Origin: JANSYA01 sp965243385
GTDB taxonomy: Bacteria > Spirochaetota > Leptospiria > Leptospirales > Leptonemataceae
Direction: 5' to 3'
Length of the DNA stretch: 64,000 nt
Assembly (NCBI GenBank): GCA_965243385.1
Contig: CBDEUV010000002.1
Location: 1,860,001 to 1,924,000 of the forward strand
The notes under the pieces are model-generated. The model had not been told where the DNA came from and searched no databases. It saw nothing but the letters and a program-made list of their open reading frames with translations. Positions 17,053-24,456 of this stretch are shown here, piece by piece. How positions within the stretch are numbered: the first letter of the stretch is position 1; each line of letters opens with the position of its first letter. The translations under genes were made by a program, and so were the position numbers.

Positions 17053-17909
17053 TCCTGCACGGCTTCCGATGCGTCTTGAGAATCCTCGGTGGCCTTGAGC
17101 AACTCTTCTAAAACGTTCAGCTCCGGCACGACGACGATTTCGATGCGGCGATTTTTTCGGCGGCCCTCGTTGTCCTCGTTCGAAGCGACGGGTCGGCTCT
17201 CGCCGAAGGTCGCCGCGCTGATTCGCTCCGCCGGCACGCCCCCCGACATAATCAAACGCGCAACCCCGATCGCGCGTGCGGCGCCCAGCTCCCAGTTCGA
17301 TTGATAGCGACCGCCGCGAATCGGCTGCGAATCCGTATGGCCTTCAACCTGAAATTTGCGTTCCACCCCCCCGAGCACCGCTCCGACTCGCTCCAGGGTA
17401 TCTCGGCCCTCCGAAGATATTGCGGCGCTGCCGGAATCGAAGAGCACGTCGGAAGGCAGGACGATGATCATGCGGCCGTCGCGGATGCGGACCTCAAGGG
17501 CGCCTGCGTCGGTCAGGCTGCGCAGATCCCGCAGCAGCTTGCGATAGACTTCCAGACTTTCTTCGGCCGCCTCACGATAACGCCGCAGCTCGCCGATGGT
17601 CTCATCTTTTTCGGAAACCGTTTTGCGAAAGGCTTCGAGGCGATCCAGCCGATCGAGGCCCTGGTTCTGCCGCTGCGCGGATTCGCCCACCGCGGCGATC
17701 AGGCGGCGTTCGAGATCGGCCGCTTCCGCGTTGAGTATCTGGTAGTCTTCGCGCAGACGATCGCGCTCGGCGACGGCCGCGTCGTACTTCGTCGCGCTCA
17801 CGCAGCCCGCGGACGGCAGCGTCGCAAGAACAATCAACGGGATGGCGAAGACGGCGGCCCTCGCAGTCAGCGCGGTGCGAATCATGCGAATAGTCAGCAG
17901 AGAATCCAT
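17049..17909 (-). CDS. OmpA-family peptidoglycan-binding lipoprotein
   Basis: The 286-residue protein has a signal peptide with lipobox LPSAGC (Cys36), a coiled-coil region at about 45-135 (RDRLREDYQILNAEAADLER and similar), and a C-terminal OmpA/MotB domain. In that domain LPSDVLFDSGSAAIS, VEGHTDSQPI, NWELGAARA and GEGR-type NEDNEGRRKNRRIEIVV are visible. Such proteins anchor the envelope to peptidoglycan. An acidic tail follows the domain. It is the first gene of a three-gene operon (OmpA, CmoA-like, YaeQ), overlapping the second by four bases. A start nine codons later (Met9) is possible. Confidence 0.92.
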   Translation of the reverse strand: MDSLLTIRMIRTALTARAAVFAIPLIVLATLPSAGCVSATKYDAAVAERDRLREDYQILNAEAADLERRLIAAVGESAQRQNQGLDRLDRLEAFRKTVSEKDETIGELRRYREAAEESLEVYRKLLRDLRSLTDAGALEVRIRDGRMIIVLPSDVLFDSGSAAISSEGRDTLERVGAVLGGVERKFQVEGHTDSQPIRGGRYQSNWELGAARAIGVARLIMSGGVPAERISAATFGESRPVASNEDNEGRRKNRRIEIVVVPELNVLEELLKATEDSQDASEAVQE

Positions 17910-18032
17910 GTCCGAATGTGCCCGACTTCACGACGTGAACGGAGGCGCGGAACGCTCCCTTTGTGCGTTTTGAGGCGCCGATCCGGACCGCAAAGCCTGA
18001 CGGCGATAATCGTTTCGGCGGCGGCCTGGACG

Positions 18033-20363
18033 TCAAGGGTTCGACTTAAGCGGATTCTCGTTTTCTGCTTCTGGATCGGCGCGCAGTCCCGGCCGCAGGT
18101 CCGGCGGCTCCCGACGATCGGCCTCGTACCGCAGGCGGATGCCGCCGTAGAAGAAGCGCGGCTGTTCCGGATTCAGCTCCGGCTCGTACATATCGAGAAT
18201 ATTGTCCACTCCGAAGAATAATTCGAAGTGTTCGCCGAAGTGTTTGTAGCCGCGTAGATCGAGAATCTGGTAGGGATTGCGAAATTCAAAACCCTGTCGC
18301 GGGAACTGCGGCCGCGGCTCGAAAAGCACGACTTCGCGACGCTCCGCGGCGGCCTGTAGATAGGCGTCCGGATTGATCGTAATCCCGCCGTTCGAATTCA
18401 ACGACGCGTACGCGATCTTCGGCGAACGAAAGGCCTGCGGACCATAAACGCTGCCGCGAATGGAAATGCCGAGTCGCCAGGGCTGATATTCATAGTTGAA
18501 ATAATACAGACCCCGGTGCTTCGCGCGACCTTCAAGAGGAATGCCCTGATCCACGTCCAGGCTGTCGGTAAGCGTATAGCCGACCCCGAAACTCCAGGAT
18601 TCCGAAATGCGAAAGTCGGCCTGAAACTCCACACCGCGTGTGAAGGCCTTGCGGATATTTTGCGTCTGAAAAGTCGCCAGTTCGCCGCCCTGGCTCGGGA
18701 CCGCGGTGAAATCGATGAGGTTGTCGATGCTGTTATAATACAGATTCAGCGTAAGCGCGAGCCACTCGAAGGGATCGTATTCGATCCCGGCGTTGTAGCT
18801 GCGCGAACGTTCCGGATCCAGGTCTTCGTTGCCGATCACCTGGTAACCGACTCCGGGATTCTGAAAATCGAAAAACAGGTCTTTGAACGACGGCGCGCGA
18901 AAGCCGGCCCCGGCGCTCGCGCGCAAAACGATATCCGGCGTCGCGTCGAAGCGGGTCGCGAATTTGGGCGTCGTCTGCGATCCGAAGAGCGAATCGTCTT
19001 CGTAGCGAACACCCGGCGAAACCCGCCATTCCCGCGGACCGCCGAGCACAGTCCATTCGTCCTGCGCAAAAAAAGCCAGGCGCTGCCGGAAGCCGTAGCC
19101 GGAATCGATACGCTCGGAGATCAACTCATCGAAAACGAAATCCGACCCGACGCTGATAAAATGGTCGTCGAAGAATTCATAGTCCAGCTGGATCTTCGCT
19201 TCCTGCACCCGTTCGTCCTGCGTCTCTTCGCGGTCGAGCGAATCGGACTGGCGTTGATCAACCTCGAGTCGATCGTAAAAACGCGAGAAGTTATAGCTGC
19301 CTTTGAGCGCGCCGTCTCCGGATAGATAGAGGATCGGGCTGATGTTGACCATCCCGTCGTCGGTTTGATTGCTGCGGTCCAGCAGTTGCCGGGGCGCCGC
19401 CGTATCGACGAGCGACTGATCGAGAAAGCGATACTGCCCTCCCGCGCGTACGTGAAAATTGTCGGTCAATCTTAAAACCGTGCGATTGCCGACGTTCACA
19501 TCTGTAAACTCCGGAGACGTCGTACCCTGCTTGCGGGTGAGACGATCGCGCTCTTCCGTGGGAACGATATCTGTAAGCTGCGTGGCGATGCGATCGCGGT
19601 CGGTAAAAGGTGTGAGATCGAAGCCGCCGCTGCGGGTCCAGCCGCTCGTAAACGAAGTCGAAATCAATTCATGGTTCAGGCCCACATAGCCGGCCGCGCG
19701 AGTTTCGCCTTCCGCGCTGAACTGCGCACGCCGCCCGTTGCCGTGCGCGAGTTCCGCTTCCGCTTCGACGGGCGGGCCGTACGCTCCGCCTTTCGCGCTG
19801 CGAGTGATAATATTCACCACTCCGCCGATCGCGTCCGAACCATAGAGCGCCGAAGACGCACCCTTTACGATTTCGATGCGTTCGATTTCGCCCGCTTTGA
19901 TGCGGGTCAGGTCAATCGCGTTATCGATCCGGCCGACCACCCGCTCACCGTCGACTAATATCAAAACGTACTGTGGATCGAGCCCCTGCAAACGCAGCGA
20001 ACGCCCTCGAATGCCGCGACGAATTTCCACCCCTGGCTGAAACTCCAGAGCGTCGGCGGCGTTCACCGCCCCGCTCTTTACGATCTCTTCGCGCGAAATC
20101 ACTTCGGTTCGAGTCGTCGCCTCGGAGCGCGCCCTGGCCCGGCGGTCGCCGGTGACGATGATTTCACCGGAGTAGTCGGCGCTTTCGTCCGCCCCGCCAG
20201 CGTCTTGCGAATCGTCGAAACCGGAATCCGCGTCGCCGTCGTCTTCGAAGATGATATCGTCGCCGTCATTCGCATCGGGCGTTTGCGCGAATCCGTTGCG
20301 AAACAATCCGAAATTGGCGAGGAGCAGAATGAGTATCCCGGCGAGCGCCGGTCGCAGGCGCAT
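18033..20363 (-). CDS. TonB-dependent outer-membrane receptor, probable heme receptor
   Basis: The 776-residue protein has a signal peptide, an unusually acidic N-terminal stretch (about 30-64), and a TonB box EIIVTG at 67-72. A plug domain follows (ADALEFQPGVEIRRG, LVDGERV, IEIVKGASSALYGSDAIGG, VVNIITRSAKGG), then a beta barrel. Barrel motifs FRAP (488-491) and NEDLDPE resemble the FRAP/NPNL box of heme and TonB receptors. No His lies between those two motifs, unlike classical heme receptors. The start overlaps the hmuY stop by one base (TGATG), so the two are co-translated. Context with HmuY, TonB-ExbBD and heme oxygenase argues for heme as ligand. Confidence 0.92.
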   Translation of the reverse strand: MRLRPALAGILILLLANFGLFRNGFAQTPDANDGDDIIFEDDGDADSGFDDSQDAGGADESADYSGEIIVTGDRRARARSEATTRTEVISREEIVKSGAVNAADALEFQPGVEIRRGIRGRSLRLQGLDPQYVLILVDGERVVGRIDNAIDLTRIKAGEIERIEIVKGASSALYGSDAIGGVVNIITRSAKGGAYGPPVEAEAELAHGNGRRAQFSAEGETRAAGYVGLNHELISTSFTSGWTRSGGFDLTPFTDRDRIATQLTDIVPTEERDRLTRKQGTTSPEFTDVNVGNRTVLRLTDNFHVRAGGQYRFLDQSLVDTAAPRQLLDRSNQTDDGMVNISPILYLSGDGALKGSYNFSRFYDRLEVDQRQSDSLDREETQDERVQEAKIQLDYEFFDDHFISVGSDFVFDELISERIDSGYGFRQRLAFFAQDEWTVLGGPREWRVSPGVRYEDDSLFGSQTTPKFATRFDATPDIVLRASAGAGFRAPSFKDLFFDFQNPGVGYQVIGNEDLDPERSRSYNAGIEYDPFEWLALTLNLYYNSIDNLIDFTAVPSQGGELATFQTQNIRKAFTRGVEFQADFRISESWSFGVGYTLTDSLDVDQGIPLEGRAKHRGLYYFNYEYQPWRLGISIRGSVYGPQAFRSPKIAYASLNSNGGITINPDAYLQAAAERREVVLFEPRPQFPRQGFEFRNPYQILDLRGYKHFGEHFELFFGVDNILDMYEPELNPEQPRFFYGGIRLRYEADRREPPDLRPGLRADPEAENENPLKSNP

Positions 20364-21031
20364 CAGGGGCTGATCTCCGCGTAACGAAATTTCGGATAGC
20401 CAGAGGCGCCGGCAGTATCGTAATAATCCAGCATCTGCAGTTTGTAGTACTTCGCGCCGTCGGATGAACGAATGATATAGACATCCGCTTTCGCCGAAAG
20501 CGCGTGCGTGAAGATATTATAGGCGTACCAATCGAGCATCGCCGGGCTGCCGTTAAAGGCGACCGATCCCCCGCCCGCTCCGGCTCCCGTGAGCGGCGTA
20601 TCGATGCTGAACATCGGACAATCCGGCGCCGCGACTCCCGCGAAAGCCGACAATGATGTTACGCTGGCGAAATCCGTGGAGCCGGTCTTGCAGGCGCCGC
20701 CGGCCGCCGCACCCAGTCCGTTCGTCCCGCTGTTCGTGCCCGCCTTGAAGCGCTGAAAGCTCACGTCCCAGATTTCGCTGGAGCCGGGCTCAATTCTGGC
20801 CGCGGTCGCCAGGTCGCAATAGGTGATGGTCGTCTGGGAAGTCGCCCGCAGGGTCAGAACAGTAGCCCCGGACTCCGCGGACGCCGTGCAGGCCCCGGCG
20901 GCGTCCGCAGCGGCCGAAAGGGTCAGCTGCTGGATCAACTCTTCGGCTTCCCGGTCGCCGTCCGGCTCGTGCCGGCAGGCCCCCGTCGAAAGGGCGATCA
21001 AAAAAATAAGGGCGCCCGGACACCACTTCAT
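20363..21031 (-). CDS. hmuY: HmuY-family heme-binding lipoprotein
   Basis: From ATG 21031 the protein is 222 residues with a lipoprotein signal (MKWCPGALIFLIALSTGAC). The mature part shows the HmuY pattern: IWDVSFQRFKAGTNSGTNG with Gly/Ala-rich GLGAAAGG, later WYAYNIFTHALSAKADVYII, and YYKLQMLDYYD. HmuY proteins are surface lipoproteins that take heme and hand it to a TonB-dependent receptor, here encoded by the overlapping downstream gene. Alternative in-frame starts at 21085 and 21112 would place the start nearer the Fur-like site and lengthen the signal region; I prefer 21031 for the compact signal peptide. Confidence 0.85.
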   Translation of the reverse strand: MKWCPGALIFLIALSTGACRHEPDGDREAEELIQQLTLSAAADAAGACTASAESGATVLTLRATSQTTITYCDLATAARIEPGSSEIWDVSFQRFKAGTNSGTNGLGAAAGGACKTGSTDFASVTSLSAFAGVAAPDCPMFSIDTPLTGAGAGGGSVAFNGSPAMLDWYAYNIFTHALSAKADVYIIRSSDGAKYYKLQMLDYYDTAGASGYPKFRYAEISP

Positions 21032-21128
21032 TAGCGGGTTCTGGCCTGTAATTTGACCCGCAGAACCGAATTTCACAGCGTTCATGGGACCAGAGTGGTG
21101 AATCCCGATCATCCTGGCAAGCCAATTT

Positions 21129-21147
21129 GAGATTGACTCTCATAATC
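21129..21147 (-). promoter_or_regulatory. Fur-box-like operator
   Basis: Read on the minus strand, the 19-mer GATTATGAGAGTCAATCTC matches the classical Fur consensus GATAATGAGAATCATTATC at 15 of 19 positions. It lies between hmuY (minus) and the lipoprotein gene at 21246 (plus), so it could give iron control to both. The match is visible directly; binding is inferred. Confidence 0.65.
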
Positions 21148-21245
21148 ATACTCAGAAAGACGGCTCTGAGAGAGAAGGCGGAAGGGTTCGACACACTCAC
21201 GCGGCCGGACCGCGTCCGCACTTCATCCCAACCAGGAGACCCAAC

Positions 21246-21830
21246 ATGAACTATTTACGCAGTCCCAACCGCCCGGTGCGAATCGCTCTGGCAGCTGTGC
21301 TGAGCACAGCACTGATCACGACCACCGCATGCAAACAGGAAGAGGACGATTCCACCGAAGACCTGCTTCCGATTGTCGCTCTGGCAGCCGCCTTCTCGCC
21401 GCAGAACCCCGGCTCGTGCAGCTTTACCTTTGGAAGTCGCACTGTGCCCGTACAGGAGTACGACGTCGCCGCGAACGGAAACTCCAGCTTTCCGAACGGC
21501 TTTACCACCCTCTTTAAATCCTGGGCCGCAATCAAACTCCCGGCAGTCGCTAACGGCACGACCGTGACCTTCAACTACGCTCCGTTCTACGAAGTCGGCG
21601 GTCGTTCGTTTTACCTGGTATACAACGAAAGCGCGTGTCCGATAACAAATTCCTCGAACGCGGATTTGAATTATACGTTCCCGGATCTGGCGAGTACGCG
21701 CACCCCCACGAACTACACCGTGAGTGGTAACGTCTTTACTTTTAACGCGACCGCCGCCGGCAAAGACTTCGTGATTATTTCGGGCGCGAGCGCTTCGGGC
21801 GCCGGATCCACCGTCACCCGCAATATGTAA
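21246..21830 (+). CDS. Putative lipoprotein linked to the heme locus
   Basis: A strong ribosome-binding site (AGGAGA) precedes ATG 21246. The 194-residue protein has a signal peptide ending in a lipobox-like TTTAC, then an acidic linker (KQEEDDSTEDLLP). The mature domain appears to be all beta, with Asn/Ser/Thr-rich strands (FNYAPFYEVGGRSFYLVYN, LNYTFPDLASTRTPTNYTV). It ends GAGSTVTRNM. I recognise no family. It is divergent from hmuY across a Fur-like site and convergent with tonB, so it is probably an iron-regulated accessory surface protein of this locus. Confidence 0.7.
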   Translation: MNYLRSPNRPVRIALAAVLSTALITTTACKQEEDDSTEDLLPIVALAAAFSPQNPGSCSFTFGSRTVPVQEYDVAANGNSSFPNGFTTLFKSWAAIKLPAVANGTTVTFNYAPFYEVGGRSFYLVYNESACPITNSSNADLNYTFPDLASTRTPTNYTVSGNVFTFNATAAGKDFVIISGASASGAGSTVTRNM

Positions 21831-21853
21831 ACGAACGCCCTGCGCAAAACGCG

Positions 21854-22426
21854 CTACTGCAGCACGAAACGCAATCGTAGCTGCAGTTGCGCGCTTTCGC
21901 GCCGCACGCCTTCGGGCATGGGCGGGAAAGGCAAGGCGCGCTGCACCGCTTCCTGCGCGGCTCGATTGAAGCCTGCATGCGGCGAAGGCGCAAGCACCTG
22001 CACGCCTTTCAACGCCCCCGAACGATCCACCTTGATCCGAATTCGAACCTCACCTTCGATCTGTTCTGATTTCAGCCGTCGGGGATAGCGTTTCGCGCGA
22101 CTCACCAGCCCCGCTAATCCGCGCAGGTAGTCATTGAGTAAATCCGGGTCCGACTGCTCATCTCCGGGCGCCGTCGATTGCGAAGCGGCTGCGTTTGATT
22201 TCGCATCCGGAGTCACAGGCGGCTTCGCCTTCACCGGACTCGGATTGAACGCGTATTGCAAACGCAGGTCGTTTTCGGGAGCGTTCAGCGGAATCGTTTT
22301 CGAAGAAACCAGAGCGAATGCAATCAGCGCCGGCAATACTGTCATCAGGGGAAGCCATGCCGTAATATAGACAAGGCGTCCGCTCTGCACCGCGCGAATC
22401 CAGCGCAGTTCTCGCGACGTACTCAT
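21854..22426 (-). CDS. tonB: TonB energy-transducing protein
   Basis: The 190-residue protein has one membrane anchor at about 20-42 (ITAWLPLMTVLPALIAFALV). A Pro/Ala/Ser-rich periplasmic linker of about 65 residues follows, then a C-terminal TonB domain with YPRRLKSEQIEGEVRIRIKV, DRSGAL, SPHAGFNRAAQEAV and ALPFPPMP. It couples the ExbB-ExbD motor to outer-membrane receptors. Its start overlaps the exbD end by four bases (ATGA). The protein is rather short for a TonB, implying a narrow periplasm span or a helper role. Confidence 0.93.
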   Translation of the reverse strand: MSTSRELRWIRAVQSGRLVYITAWLPLMTVLPALIAFALVSSKTIPLNAPENDLRLQYAFNPSPVKAKPPVTPDAKSNAAASQSTAPGDEQSDPDLLNDYLRGLAGLVSRAKRYPRRLKSEQIEGEVRIRIKVDRSGALKGVQVLAPSPHAGFNRAAQEAVQRALPFPPMPEGVRRESAQLQLRLRFVLQ

Positions 22427-22845
22427 AGTCCCCGACGCTGCGCGTGTTCTATCGCTAAATTGCGCACGCCCGCCGCGGCGGAGGCGTCCAGGGCTTTGAC
22501 CACGGCGTCGAATCGAGCGGCGGCGTCGGAGCGCAGTACTACTGGCGCGTCCGGGTCATCCTCGATTAGCTCTTTGAGGCGCTGTTCCAACTCGCGCGAC
22601 GATAACGAATCGCGGTTCAGACGCAGCTGTCCGCCCGCGTCGACGGAGATCGTCGTTTCCGTTTTCGGCGCGGGACCGCCGGAACCCGCGGTCGGCAGCT
22701 CCAGTTCGAAAACCGGATTCGTGAATTTCGCGCCGACCATGAAAAACACGAGCAATAAAAACACCATGTCAACGATCGGCGTAAGTTCGATGCGCGCGGC
22801 GCCTTCCTCTTGTTCCGGATATTTGATTTCGATCGCCATCCTCAA
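22423..22845 (-). CDS. exbD: ExbD/TolR biopolymer transport protein
   Basis: The 140-residue protein has a short cytoplasmic N-terminus and one membrane helix, LTPIVDMVFLLLVFFMVG. The essential proton-path Asp is at position 26. The periplasmic domain carries TTISVDAGGQLRLNRD and VVLRSDAAARFDAVVKALD. It forms the proton-driven motor with ExbB and TonB. It overlaps exbB and tonB by four bases on either side, so the three genes are tightly coupled. Confidence 0.95.
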   Translation of the reverse strand: MRMAIEIKYPEQEEGAARIELTPIVDMVFLLLVFFMVGAKFTNPVFELELPTAGSGGPAPKTETTISVDAGGQLRLNRDSLSSRELEQRLKELIEDDPDAPVVLRSDAAARFDAVVKALDASAAAGVRNLAIEHAQRRGL

Positions 22846-23603
22846 CGATCTCCCACTGACGTTGCAACGACCAGATCCGCCTCGCCTTGATTCGGGGAAG
22901 CAATATACCTGCCTTCCAGTTCCTCCAGCAATCGAATCAGATTATTCATGCCAAGCACCCGTCGACGGATTACGGATTGAAACGCGCCGTACGCGAGTTG
23001 GGCCGGAATCGCCACCGACAGTCCTGCGAAAGTAGTGATCATCGCCACCCACAGCCCGTCGGCCAGCTGACCGATATCCGCCTGGCCGCCCGTCGCGGCG
23101 ATCTGCTGAAAGGCGAGCATCATTCCGCCGATCGTGCCCAGCAAACCAATGAGCGGCGCCACCCCGGCGATCGTGGAAAGCACTGCGACCCGACGGCGCA
23201 TCTCCTCGACCAGATGCGTGCCCAGACGTTCCAGGCGGGCGTCGCGGGTCTCATCGCGTTCACCGGCGCTGGCGACGAAAGCGGCTTCGATGCGCGCCCA
23301 GAGACTCGCCCGTCGTCGCAGGGCCGCGGCCGGCAGCCAGCGCTCCAGCCCCTCGCTCGTTTCCATAGCAGCCCCGACAGCAACCCCAGCAGCGCCCCCA
23401 TCGCCGGGCGCGGCGGCAGGTAGAGCGCCACTTTCGACCTGGAGCTCGCGCTCGAATTTCTCTATAGAATAGCCGGTCGTGAAGAAGTACAGCGCCCGCT
23501 CCAGAGCTACGCCCAGCCCGGCCAGGCCGCAGGCCAGCAGCGGCCACATGAGCGGTCCGCCCATCGTGAAGAAATTCACCAGATTCCCCTGGGATAAGTC
23601 CAT
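22842..23603 (-). CDS. exbB: ExbB/TolQ (MotA family) proton channel protein
   Basis: The 253-residue protein starts at ATG 23603 after GAGGAGAACC, a good ribosome-binding site. It has an N-terminal helix (GGPLMWPLLACGLAGLGVAL), a cytoplasmic region of about 110 residues, and the MotA/ExbB helices VLSTIAGVAPLIGLLGTIGG and VAMITTFAGLSVAIPAQLAY. It is the first gene of exbB-exbD-tonB and is divergent from the heme oxygenase gene over a Fur-like site. Confidence 0.95.
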   Translation of the reverse strand: MDLSQGNLVNFFTMGGPLMWPLLACGLAGLGVALERALYFFTTGYSIEKFERELQVESGALPAAAPGDGGAAGVAVGAAMETSEGLERWLPAAALRRRASLWARIEAAFVASAGERDETRDARLERLGTHLVEEMRRRVAVLSTIAGVAPLIGLLGTIGGMMLAFQQIAATGGQADIGQLADGLWVAMITTFAGLSVAIPAQLAYGAFQSVIRRRVLGMNNLIRLLEELEGRYIASPNQGEADLVVATSVGDR

Positions 23604-23653
23604 TTGGTTCTCCTCTGTGCTCGCCCAAAGACGCTCACGATGGTAACGAGATT

Positions 23654-23672
23654 GATACTGCGTCTCGTTTTC
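23654..23672 (-). promoter_or_regulatory. Fur-box-like operator between exbB and hemO
   Basis: On the minus strand GAAAACGAGACGCAGTATC matches the Fur consensus at about 14 of 19 positions. It sits in the 174-bp divergent promoter region of exbB (minus) and the heme oxygenase gene (plus). The match is weaker than the site at 21129 but its position is what a shared iron operator would require. Confidence 0.5.
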
Positions 23673-23777
23673 AAGTTTTTTGTTTCCAAATCTGACAGGA
23701 TAGCGAATCCTGGCACATTGTCGCGGGTTCGCCGCGCTACCGGGCTGCGAGTCCGGACGGAATCCAGGAGGTCTCCA

Positions 23778-24404
23778 GTGAAAACTCTACCCAATCTTGC
23801 AAGCCATCTCCGGGAGGCGACCGCGGAAGCGCATGCCAGTGCCGAAGGCGGCGCATTCGTACGCCGTTTCATGGGCGGCGAACTGGATCGCGCCACGTAT
23901 CAAAAGTATCTGGCGGCGATGGACGCGATTTACACAGCGCTCGAAGCGGGCTTCGCCGCGAACCGGGACCATGCCGCGTTGAAATCACTGAATTTCTCCG
24001 AACTACCGCGCAAAGCCGCGATTGCGACGGACCTCAAATTTTTCGAAGCGCCCGAATCCATTGAACCGCCGCCCGCCGCCGTCGAGTACGCGAAACATAT
24101 CGAAAAACTCAGCGCGGATCAGCCGGTGCTGCTGGCGGCGCACGCCTACGTGCGCTATCTCGGCGATCTCTCCGGGGGACAGGCGCTGGCAAAAGCCGTG
24201 CAAAAGACCTTCCAGTTGAGCGACGACGACGGCGTGGCGTTCTATCGTTTCGCCCAAATCGAGAGCCTGAAAGATTTCAAAAATGTATACCGCGCGGCCC
24301 TGGACCACTTGCCGATTTCGGAAGCGGAACACCTGGCAATCGTAGAAGAAGCGAAAGCGGCCTTCGCCTGGAACGGCAAGGTCTTCGCAGACCTCTCCCC
24401 CTGA
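23778..24404 (+). CDS. hemO: Heme oxygenase
   Basis: The start is GTG 23778, set by AGGAGG eight bases upstream, giving 208 residues; longer upstream frames lack this site. Family marks are the proximal heme-ligand region REATAEAHASAE with His19, the distal helix GDLSGGQAL at 129-137, and AHAYVRYLGDL just before it. Heme oxygenase opens heme to biliverdin, iron and CO in the cytoplasm, using reductant from ferredoxin or flavoprotein. It completes the heme-uptake pathway of this locus. The MFS gene follows 52 bp downstream. Confidence 0.95.
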   Translation: MKTLPNLASHLREATAEAHASAEGGAFVRRFMGGELDRATYQKYLAAMDAIYTALEAGFAANRDHAALKSLNFSELPRKAAIATDLKFFEAPESIEPPPAAVEYAKHIEKLSADQPVLLAAHAYVRYLGDLSGGQALAKAVQKTFQLSDDDGVAFYRFAQIESLKDFKNVYRAALDHLPISEAEHLAIVEEAKAAFAWNGKVFADLSP

Positions 24405-24456
24405 CGCAGCCACCGGCCAATCCGCGAAACTCCGTGCGGCCGGCGAATCATCGATT

